DNA of 64,000 nucleotides from Arcuatula senhousia (lineage: Eukaryota > Mollusca > Bivalvia > Mytilida > Mytilidae): assembly GCA_963971305.1 (NCBI GenBank), contig OZ020306.1:33315512-33379511 (forward strand), read 5' to 3'. The position numbers and the translations under genes are program-made. How positions within the stretch are numbered: the first letter of the stretch is position 1; each line of letters opens with the position of its first letter. The notes under the pieces were generated by a model, which was not told the origin of the DNA, ran no database searches, and was given only the letters and a program-made list of their open reading frames with translations. Shown here one piece after another: positions 36,901 through 48,900 of the stretch.

Positions 36901-39900
36901 TAAGATATCTCGGCCCATATAAATATAACACAAATATCTATAAATTTCAAATATATTATTTAATTGATCTTGATGGGTCTTATTTCATATCTGGTTGACG
37001 GAAAGAATTTTATGGCCTAATACAGTCATGTTCTGCCTTAAATGCGCTGTGTTTCATACATGTGTGTACTGCTTTTTAAAGTTTTATGCCCAACAATACA
37101 ATTCCTTAGGAACCAAATGAGCGGCCTCTATCTTTAATTGCATTTTACAACAACATGAAAATCTTGCCTTGTCATCTTTTTTATCTGCAGGATTCAATAC
37201 ATCTCTTTTAAAACTACTGGCATAACCAGAAGCATCGTAGGCGTTCTTTACTGCAATGCGCTCTTCGATCGTTCCTGAATAAAAGATTAAGACAAGATTC
37301 TTGCAAGTTGTAAATTCGGACCACCATAACATTCACTCAACTTAATAATTGTTTCTTTCATTTTCCAGTAATGTTAATTAACAGTATTCGTGGGATATCG
37401 AGTTTCGTGGTTTTCAAAACCACAAATTTAAGAATCCGCGAACTTATCTATTTTCATTAAACCACGAAAATTGATACCCACAAAAATAAGGGAATCCATA
37501 GAATTGTAAAATTGAAAATGGGTGATTTTTGAAAATTTATAAGTGGTAAATATTTGATTTGTATATTGGTATTTAAAAGTTAACCTTCTTTGAATTTGTA
37601 ATTATCTGTAACATCAAGTCTCCACTTTTCTCTATCTCTCCAGTAGGTTGATGGAGTTCCACCGTATGGTTTACCGTCTGGTACTTTTGTACTTATGTCT
37701 TTGCCAACGCTAAAATTCGTAAAATAAATATTAATATCTTGAAGGCTGATTGCTGTTTTCCGTTGTGGATTTTTTTAATTGTCGTTTATATTGTAGGTTG
37801 TGTCGCGTACACTTATTCCACATCCCATTCTCTTCTATAAAAACAAAGTCGTTGATTTTTTTTCAAATTTAAGTAGAAACACCGGACCGAATCCCGATAC
37901 TAAGTCACGGTCGGACCGGGTGGGGCATGTAGCCCACTTACCTCTCTGTTAGTGCCACCTACTCACTTATGGATTGAAAGGGGAGGAAACCACGCCGATG
38001 TTTTTTTGTCGCTAGATATGTACGTGAAAAGATAAAGTATAAGAACTGATTTATTTCTAATTGGCAAAGCATATGTGATATTTTTTTCTGAAAAAAAAAT
38101 GATCAAATAGGTGTTCATCTACAGAATCGATGTGAAAGCGCATCAAATTTGGTTTAACACTTTTGCTTGTGCTATATCTATTTTTTTTAATTGCTGGGCA
38201 AAATAAAAGTGAAATGACAGATAAAATTTTCCAAACATTTGTTATATAAAACTTGCTCGTTTCTTAAGAAGAGAAGGTGTACCAAAGGGGTTATCTAACA
38301 TCATTATACCGAAAATCAGTAGACAAAAAAATCATCACAACGAAACAAACCACACAAAAAATACCCAATAAACTACACACATAACAACAAAACTGCATTC
38401 AGCAACGTGAATTCAAGTTGAAACGAGAGTGTACTCAGATGCTTCGGAAGAGTAAGCAGTTCCTGCTTGCTATAGCACACCCGTCACGTTGCCAAAAAAC
38501 CCTTTGTTTAATATTACCTGCTGGTTTCGGTCTCTACTGCTTCAAAATAACCATCCGGTGTTTCGTGCCACGTTACTCTGTCAGCATTAACTTCAGCAAA
38601 TATAAATGTAGCATCGTATTGAACACTTATGTCACCCTTTTTAATCGCATCAACTGGGCATGGTCCACATTGGTAAACACCTTCAAAATAATCGAAAAAT
38701 GTTTCAAAAGGCATGACTTGTAGTTAAATGTCCAAAACAAATTGTTCGCATATTAAAGTTCTGTATGTGCATATTGTTTGTGTTATCTAATCAGAATCGA
38801 TATAAAAAAAATATGCAATATAGATAAACTAAGTCAATTTTGATCGCAGCACCTTGAGGGCAAGACTAATACAATAACTATGTGTATGCAATATGAAAAA
38901 TTACCAAATATTTGACATGAAAACGACCGAAATATGAAGGAATCATTTAACTACTAGTATTTCAAAATGTGCGATGTACCTCCACTGGTTTCCTGTGGTG
39001 TAGCATCTATAGCTTGCCATCCATCGTAGCCCTGTAAATCTGGTCTTTTCATCCAACACTCATTCCAAACGTGGAAGTTCCTGTAAAACAATCCAGTATA
39101 TTTAATCATGATTTCAATTTGACGGTTTATATTTGGTTATTATAATTTCTAAAGCGCTTGAAAGGAAGAGTTGAAAAGATACCCAAAAACAGAACCAAAA
39201 TTTAAAAAACTCTCTTAGCTGAAGCGAAGAGACTCTTATGAACTCAGAACCTGTTCCAGAAAGAACAAACTAGTAAAAGATTTTAATCTATTTTTGCAAC
39301 ATTTCATCTTATTCTGGATTGTAATTTGATAAAAGTAAAGATATATACCATTGTGTTAGTCCAAAAAGGCCAACTTGATGTAAAAATCACTTGACATAAA
39401 AGCAGCAAAAAAAAAAACATCGCCCCCCATGCATAACTAGGAACGTGAACTCAAGTGCCCAGGCACTACATAAGAGTAAGTAGCTCCTGCTTGCTACAGC
39501 ACACCCGTCACGATGGCAATGGTCGATTTATGTGAATAGAAATCCCGTATTTTTCTAAATTCTGAAAAACTAGTTCATGTTGCTCCACGGATGCTGTCTT
39601 CACTCAAGAAAGGAGTAGAGCCACGAAGGCCCCAAAATGGCCCAAAAATTCAACTCTGATATATCTGCTTGTAGTTGATGTAATAATGTTCGTTGGTCTT
39701 TATATTTCATGAATTGCAATATTTTTTCCTTCAATTATTTATCACTAAGGAGAGCAGTGAGGTAAAAAAATAGACTTTTTTATGAAAAATAACAATTTGT
39801 GACAGTTTTCCTTGATTTTCATGTATAAATCGATGAATATGAAATGGGCCACACCTGTCGACCAAAATTATTTTGTGATAGAAATGTGTATTATGATATT

Positions 39901-42900
39901 ATAAATTAATTATCAAAAAATTACGATGGTCGAGGAATGTGGCCAATACTAATTTTGCTGAAATATGCAGAGAAACCAGTGAAAATGTATGAAAAATGAG
40001 AAATTTTCAAATTTGTGGCCTGTTTAAAGTTTCAAGGCTAAATCTGTGGTGTAAATATTTTGCTATATCTAACAGATATGAAAAGTTTGTTCATACCTTA
40101 ACATATTTTAGTTAAATTTTTGACAAGATATAGTAGTTGAAAAAATAGTGAAAATACCGGGCCGATTAAGGGCATTCGTGGCTCTACTCCTTTTACGGTA
40201 GACACCGTGCGCTCGTAGACTAATCTCTCAAATGAGTACGGATTTTGGTTTGTCGTAAAATTTGTTTTGTCTTCCTCTACCGGATTTGACACACTGAATT
40301 GGAAATTAGCAACACGACGGGTGTGCTGTAGCAGGCAGGAACCGCTTACTCTTCCGGAGCACCTGAGTTCACTCATGTTTTGTCTTGAGTTCGCGTTGTT
40401 GATTTCCGTTCGGTTGATTTTGTGTTTTGTGTTTCTTCGTGCTGTTCTTGTTCGTGTTTACCGGTTTCGTCGTTGCCCTTTCGGACTTTTGACACTCGAA
40501 TGCCCCATTGGTGCCTCTTTGCCTCTTTGAGTGACCACATCTGCTTCATATGTGTGCATATGCAATGTAAAGTCAGCGTGGGACTGATTTTTTTCTTTTG
40601 AATAAAAAAAAACACATGTTTCTATTTTATTCAAAAGCATATCATATTCTTTCTGTTGATAGTTGTTATGCCTTACCATACAGAATCGCTTGAACCAATG
40701 TTGGCACTGATGTCTTCAAGACCATTATCAGACACAGAATAAAATTTGTCTATTGTAGTGGTACCTTCAGTATCATGAGCTGATGCAAAGTTTGTAACAC
40801 TTCTACATGGTATTCCCAAACATCTACAAACTGACAACAAAAAATACATGTTTTTTTTCAATCTTGTATGATTCTACATAATGGTATCAAAATCATCTAC
40901 AAACTATTAACACGCGAGTACTCAGATCTAAATTTCTACAAGCTTCAAATCTTCTTTTACTTTTATACATTTTTCTCTATTCAAAAAGCTTTACATAATG
41001 AATATACAGTTTAATTTATAACAACCAATAAAAGCTTATTTAAAAAGGTGTAATTGCTTTTATATCTTAAATTTTAAATAAGACACATTGCTTAAGATAA
41101 AAACATAGTTTACTATTTGGTTCAGTTTTCTGTGAATAAAACATATGACACATGTATGGATACCCTATTATATTAAAATCGGTACCATACCTGTCGTCGT
41201 GATTGCCGAAAATACCCAACATTGTCCATATTTAACAGGAGATTTTTGGGCATAATACTCCTTTAAAATTGGCACACTGCCGGTCCATTTGGTAGGGGGC
41301 GTCCCGCCTGAATAGTCTCCGCTCCAGTTACCTTCCAATACACCTCCTTCGTCTGAAGAGTTTAGCTGAAATATTTTAATACGTTGTTTGAAAACTAGCA
41401 TTATAGTATACAGAGTCACGTTTTTTTTTTTTGGCATCCCATTATACTACGTTTTTACAACAATTATTGTAATACTCGCCACGAGTCCAGAAATTTCGCA
41501 AAAGGTGCCCATTGACTGGCAAAGTATGGGCCCGCTCTGGCCTTGCCTCGTTGATTTCCTAAATATATGTATATACTACATTTTTTTTGCGACAAAAGAG
41601 AGCGCTGTCCCCTCCTGGATCTGCTAAATAATGAATACGCATTTATGTCAAAACATATAACTATGGCTACCATTTGGTATCATCAAGTTTACAAGCAGTT
41701 TATGGACAGAAGTTTTGCAATATAAACATTTAAAATTGAGTGGTCACATCTTGCCCCAGTCACACTGTCACGTTTCGGCTATCCCGTTTTACTACGTTTT
41801 AAAACGTCACGTTACAATGTAATTTATTGTCATAGTTTTCGGTTTCTACGTTTCACAAGGTATATGCTACGTTTTGAAAGGTTTCCCCGCGTTCTATTAC
41901 GTTTTACTACGTTTACCCAGGTTTAACAGAAGCCGTTTCGTTAGGTTTTACCACGTTGTGCTACGTATCAGGTACGCTTCACTGGGTATTACTAGGGTTT
42001 GTCAGGGATTACTAGGTTTACAGTACGTTTGATTACGTATTGATGCGGTTTTGTTGGGTTTGTGCTACGTTTAACTGCGTTGTACTACGTGTCACTACGT
42101 TGTAATTGATTCTTCGCGAAAACCGCGTCAATTTGAGTTTCTCATATATCAAAACTTCTATCATTTCACTTTTAAATCAGGCTTCTTCGAAAAAAGGCAG
42201 TCTTGAATTTGAAGAAAAATGAATGTAAATTGTAACAGCATTCAGATTCTAGTACATTTATATTGTGTATTAAAAAATTAAGACTATTCATGTATTTTAA
42301 AAAAGGTAAACATGTTTGGTGCCAGGTGTATTTCAATAAGGCTTAAAAGAAGAAAAAACATGTTTGTTTGTTTTTACCTACCCAGAAAAATTGGTCCTAC
42401 TAATTACCCCAATTTTTTATCATGATATTTTACCAAAACTGTTTTTATTCCTCGGATTTCACAATCTTAAGAGATTTTTTTCCATGTTCAAATTGCACAA
42501 TCACAATATCAAGAGAAAACTTCAAAAATGTGATATGATGAGTCTTGTATGACACAATTCTCTTTCCATTTTTTAAGCAGTTGGTATGATTGCATATACA
42601 TTTTTGGCTTAAAATTCCCTATTTACCTAACACTAGGACCCTTGGACCAGAAACATCAAACGATCATTTTCTTATGGGTGGCCTAACTATATCTTTTCAT
42701 CTTCCATCGGATGGATACTTGTAGCCAAATGCTTTTCCGTCAACTCAAATAAGGGCATGGTGGAACTGCCAAATAGCACTAAACTGCTGAGCTGCATTTA
42801 TCCATCCATTTTCATATGCATCTTCGGTGTATTCATAAATCATTGCCTCGCTCTCGTTTTCCAAGTACGACATTTGAAATTGTGCTGTATAGAGCCCCAA

Positions 42901-45900
42901 GTGGGTACATTATAGAGAATGGTACTAGTAATTGTACCCAGTAGCAATCAAACATAAAGTTCCATTCAGGCAATACATTTTGTTCCGCCTGGCATGCATT
43001 TCGTCTATTCAAGACTCATCAGGAGGCGCTCTACCCAAATATTGAAAAAGTCAAACACTACATGAATATGAAGAGCATAGACTAAGTAACAAAAATATGC
43101 CGAATTGGAACTGTAATATTTTACTCTAACTGAGATCAACCTATACATGAGGTAGAGAGAAGCTCGGAAGTTTGACAATTATAAACATTACACTATTATT
43201 TTTTTAGCTTTTATCTTCAGCAAATAAGTGTTGATAACGGAGCGGGTTAACCTCGGGGTATAATAACTCCAACAGCAGTTCTAACCATCATTTGTTAGAA
43301 ATAAAAATAAGTTCCAGCCAATACATTTTGCCACGGTTGTCGTGCATGTCGTCTATTCAAGAGTAATAGCAACAGTTTAAGGCCAAATGGCAGTGCCTTT
43401 CCGAATCATGCTTTTTTCTTGTCAAGTCTTGGTGTCCGTCTAGCCACAATCGCAGCAAACATATCCTGGTCAGCTCGCAAAAGGTATTTTAAAGAAACAA
43501 TATCCTTACATCTCAGTGCATCATAAAGTTGTTCATATATGCCGAATAAAGATAACAACATAACTACCGAACTAGAATGCTCAATCTCATATGGAAATAA
43601 GAAAAGACAATTTTTAACATTGAAAATCCAGAATTTCAAAAAGATATGATGTGTTAAACCAGGTTTTATGGCACCAAACCTCCCTCTTCCATTGCGATCC
43701 AAGGAACAAGGGCCTTTACTTATTTAATTTCTTACCCCCTGCATGGTAACGGCTCTGGTTATACCGAAGCAACAACAGTCTCATCTGCAAAATGTGTTTG
43801 TGCAGCAATATTCAAACTCCATGATTATTCTTTAATATTATGTGCAAAAAAGGTGAAAGGTGGCAGTAAGCGTAGTAATGCGTAGTAAAACGTCATGATG
43901 CCTAATAAAACGCAAGAAAACGTGATAAAACCTACCAAAACGTAACATAAAACGTAATGAATCGTACTAAAACCCATTGAAACCTCGTGAAACGCAATAA
44001 ATACCTAGGGAACCGTAGTAAAGCCTGTTGGTTGGCATTCGCTACGTTTGACTAGGTTTCCATTACGCTTTTACTAGGTTTTAATAGAGAAAATCGGATA
44101 AGAAAGTCTCCTTTACGTAATGTATCACTTAAGGTACATAAACACTACATAAGGCATGCTTTCTTTTGTCTTCCTAACGTAACAAAATGCTATAATCAAA
44201 TTTGAATTGTCGTTCTTTGCATGGTTTTCTTGATAAGTTAAGTAACATACGTTAGACTTACATTACGAGGAGCAGAAAGTTAGAAATACCCTCCCTTGTT
44301 TGTAAGCTTATATTAGTTTTATCGATAATAAAATGAAATAAATTGAAAAATTTTTCCATGCTATACTGAAGTTCATTAAAGGTTATACGCAAAATGTATT
44401 TTTGCACTATTTTTTATAAAACTGTAATCAACATTTGCAAATCAATTAGATTCGAATACCATATATATGAGAAATATTTATTATTAATTGATCTTCTCAT
44501 AATCGATATCTTGCGTGACGTTGCAGACCTAAAGCAAGGTATATTCACGACGTTTAATCCCAAAATCTCCCTAGTCAGCCGTATACAACCTCTGAAATCT
44601 AATCAACAGGATTAATATTCTGAGGTACCTGCGTAACTGGAAGAAATATCAATTGCCTCATGCCATTTAAAACCCTTGACCGTGGTCCCACATTTTTAAC
44701 ATGAAGCGCTAGCGCGTTTCATTAAAATATGTTACGGTCAGCGGTTTACATGTCAACGAAACATCAAAATACAAACATTCAATTCTTAAATTAATGTTCG
44801 GTATTTTTAATCTTTTGGTAGAGTACCACCGATGAATCTTGTATAGACGACTAGCAAAAGTTGTTATCTAGAACTTTGTTGTGTTTTTTATTTCTAACAT
44901 CCATGACGGTAAGCACCACTGGTGGAGTTTTAATTCCTTGGGGTTAGCCCGCTCCGGAATCAACACTTTTGTGTTGAAGAATACCAAAGCTTTAAAATCA
45001 CCCACTTAAATTTTAAAAAATGCCAAAACTCTAAGAGTCTTCCTTCCTCAGACATAATATTTTGGTCTTTGTCATAATTTGGTTCCCTGTTCAACATTTT
45101 TGGTTTAATTGTTCTATGCTGAGCTCTTCATATTCATATAATGTTTGGCATTTTCAATCTTTTGGTAGAGCGCCTCTGATAAATCTTGAATAGACGAAAC
45201 GCGCGTCAGGCGTAGCAAAATCAATTGTCTGGAACTTTGTTGTCATTTATCGTTCGAACTCACGCCGGAACGAAAACTAAACTATGGCGCTTTTGAAAGG
45301 TAAGTGCAACACATCCGTTGCTTTGCGAACAGTCAGTAACTTTGCATTTTTTTTTATTGGTTTATAAAAGCAAAATTTTGTAAGTATCAAATTGCAGTAA
45401 TCTTCTCTCGATTGAGCGCCTATCACTTTTCGTGTAAGCTTTTGGTTTGTATCCTCTACTACTCGTTATAGATGCAAGTATTTAACTTAGCTGGCAAATC
45501 ACGGCTATTCAAATAGACCGAACAAACCAGTTTTTGTACATCGCATAACAATTTTTAATATTTGAATAACAATAGAAAAGTGAAAATTAGCTACTTGACC
45601 ATTTAAACTGATCATTTAATTGTCGAATCGAATCGCCGCAGCCGTGGTACGATAAACCATTCTTATCGGTCTTCAAGCTATTAATTTAAATAACAATTGT
45701 ACATGTATAGAACTTGTTTCGCCAGATTGTGTGTTACTGATTTCAATTGGAAGTGACATAAAAAGGGGGGCCTTTTGTTAACCCACGCAAGCGATAGATT
45801 CTATGATAATCAATTGGTTTTTGCTTAAAAAAAAGAGAGTGTTTTGCAAAATTGTAGATAAGCAAATCATGGACGTAACTTCGAATAATTTACTAGATGT

Positions 45901-48900
45901 TTTCTTAGTACTTACAACTCCAATCTCTAAGTTCTAAATTTCACCGTTTGCACGGGTAAAAAACTTAACAATTTATAAGTGAATTCTAAAAATATATCAT
46001 AATTTTATAAAAATGGCAAAACTTACTATTATCAAGAAAATCGAAAAAAAAACTACGTGAGGGAAACGGGGACACAAGGCCAGTCGGGGAGGAGAGTTTT
46101 GACTTGCAAGTTGCACGGAAAAAGGAGTGATGGCATTTACTGGCAATTTAACCTCCTATGGATATCCTATTCTTCACGAGACCTGCATCAAGGTTATTTA
46201 ACGCGCGAGGAACGTGGAATTTTCCCTAATAGGTATGGTGCCCTACTATGGTTTGCGGTTAGGTTATCCACATTATAGCAAAGCAACCCGAGCCGATGTC
46301 ACGTTTCTTGTGTCTCTTTAGTGGACTGTTACCGACAAGCTTAGCGCTGCTGTGGGTCTATTCGCCACACGGAAACCGCAGGGGTAAATAAAAGAAAAAA
46401 TGAATGATAAACACTAAAAATGTTAACAAAGGAAGAAGACTTTTGATCCTAATTAGTTTCTATATATCGGAACATAAATGTATATACTGGTATTATAGAT
46501 CAAATTTGTCGATTCTATTTCGAATTCCTTCAATGATATTGCTTTAGATATTTTGTTGTTTACAAGATGAGTTACATGTATGTTTTTCTGATGTTAAAAT
46601 ATCACCAGGTGCTGTTAGCAACCAGGCTTATATCGGACTAGGATTGTAAGAGCAAAACAGGCATTTTTACGCATTACAGCTTTAAAAAGTCTAATCAATG
46701 TCTCTGCCTTTTTGTCTTTTGTTCTTGGATATATGAGATTGATCATCCCAGTTCGGTAATTTTGTAGTTACCTTTATATTCCATATATCAAGTCACAATT
46801 CTTTACAAACATCAAAACCAAAATTTGACAACAGTACCGGTACTGGTATGTATAACAACAGGAAGTTAATATGCAAAGAATTATGTCACCAAAGTATCAT
46901 GTAAAATCCTAAGCACCTTCTTAAATGAGAAGAAAATGATGAGAAATTGAATATTTCAAAAGTGTAGCAACGGGAAGGGCAAACATATTCCGATTGTGGC
47001 CTCGTTCATCTGCCTTTTGTCGACTGACGAAGTACAGCTTTGATTCTCTCCGAGTGTTGTGTAGATGCGGGTTGGCCCGGCAGACAAGACAAACTCTGGT
47101 CAGTAGCCAATCGATCATTTCACAACTCGACCCATGTTTTAACACGAATTTAGTTTGTATTCAACACATAAGGTTACCCCAGTTATCTTCAACTGCAATG
47201 ATTTAAAATACGGTAATATCCGAAGACCTTCAGTTGACTGTACAAACACAGGAGTACATTCACTAGTATTGAAACACAATTTTATCTTTTATATGGTGTC
47301 TCCCTTTTGAAAGGCATCTTGAAAGGTTTTTCAATCAATTTAACATTTATCATGTTTCATAGATTTCAGTCCTGTCACGACTTGAATTCGCGTTTAAGAT
47401 TGCTAGTCCTTTGCCCTTTGCTTGTATAATTATTTTTGTGTTTTATGCAGGCAGATTTAAAACCGGCGTGCCGGGCGCGCGCCCTCCCGTTTGACAGCCA
47501 AGATTGGTTAAGAACTGTATTAAACAAGAGGTCCCAGAATATTTTTTTAACTTGGGAGGGCGCCTCCCATATGAAAATTTCTGGATCCGCCACAGATGCG
47601 GCCTTTTTCTTTGTCCTATTCTCGTAAGTGTTTATTATAGTTTTGTTTTTGCCTTTTCGGAATTATAACATGTGGATTCCCCATTGGTAACTCTACTTCA
47701 TAAACTGTTCATAGACATGATTAAGATATTCAAGTCTCTGATTGTTTTCCATTGCGGATTTTGTTATAATTGCGGCTTATATGTGTCTTCATGAACAACA
47801 TAAACCTCTGTATTAAAGAGCTCATGAGAGTTTTGTTGTCTAATGTTATTTTATTCCAGGGCCACACACACATTCTAAACATCAAATATTCGCGCCCCAC
47901 TGCAAACAAGTACATTTTACATTGTAATTTGTAACAAGTAAAAAAATATATTCCGGAACCGAGCAAACTTCTTTTTTTGGAAAGATTATTACATTTAGTC
48001 AATTACTTACTGTATAATATATATATATGCTTTTTATATTCTTTTCGTTCTTGTATATAAAGTGTGTAACAAAAAATAAACTCTTCAAGCGGTATACAAA
48101 TTTTAATTTTTTTGCAGTGAATATTCGTTATAGAATAGTTATTCTATAGTTTAGATTTCTTAATCACAGCTTAACATTGTTTTCACTATTCAACGCACTG
48201 AAATATCATTTTAAATTCCGTATTCATCACTAAAAGAGGGTATATCTAAAAGCAAGGGAAACAAATTCTACTCTTTGCTAAATGTACTTTAAACTTAAGT
48301 AATTGACTTAATGTTTAACAAATAAACATTCAAAGAACGATAATTCAAATTTTATTACAGCACTTAGTGACATAAGAAAGACAAAAGAAAATGCCTTATG
48401 TAGTGTTTATGTACCTTAAGTGATACATTACGTAAAGGAGACTTTCTTATCCGATTTTCTCTAATACGTTTTAACAACGTTTTAATACGTTTTTTTTTTT
48501 ATTTTTTTTAGCCACGTTTGTGTTGTGCAAACGATACAAACGGGACGTGCCACGTTTCTGTCCAGGTAAGTCTACGTATAAAGCCGATTTCAACTACGTG
48601 TCGGTACGGTTCTTTACGTTTATAGCCGTTTCACTACGTTTTTGAAACGTAGTAAAACGGGATGCCGAAACGTGACAGTGTGACTGGGGCTATAGAGGCA
48701 TTAAAAACGAAAGAATATGGAATATGTCCCAGAAAGACACGACCCACATATTGAATTGATTTTGATAAATGTACAAAAGCAAAATTTCACTGCGTGTGAT
48801 TAACCTTCATCTAGTTCTGTGAAGTACAAACCCATGCAAGAAGTTTATAAAAAGCGTAGCCTAGTCACACGTATTAAATCGTAGAGATACGTCACAAGAA

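Larger units (their letters stand above)
41753..48690. mobile_element. Large inverted-repeat (foldback-like) DNA element in intron 5
   Basis: Outer terminal inverted repeats of about 48 bp (41753-41800 and 48643-48690) start GCCCCAGTCACACTGTCACG and differ by one gap and a few bases. Next to them lie degenerate arrays of a ~10-bp GTTTNACTAC word (41800-42110, 43860-44080, 48466-48642), as in foldback elements. A second inverted pair of ~88 bp lies inside (44085-44174 and 48376-48463). A PIF/Harbinger transposase relic sits at 42700-43702. I see no clear target-site duplication, so one element with internal loss and nested insertions or two related elements are both possible. Confidence 0.6.

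Noticed and set aside
41388..41673. ORFs next to exon 6 on both strands
   Set aside because: One is the extension of exon 6 into its intron, the others are intron sequence between exon 6 and the TIR of the intron-5 element.
45250..45275. Possible tRNA/SINE B box (GTTCGAACTC)
   Set aside because: No A box at the right distance and no cloverleaf could be drawn.
46057..46278. 73-codon frame with [22 protein letters not shown]
   Set aside because: Lies wholly inside dispersed repeat R2x; other copies are not open.
47375..47627. ORFs around GGGCGCGCGCCCTCCCG, and the words GGATCCGCC
   Set aside because: Resembles a common invertebrate repeat end and overlaps R1-like fragments; no coding evidence, and too short to name an element.
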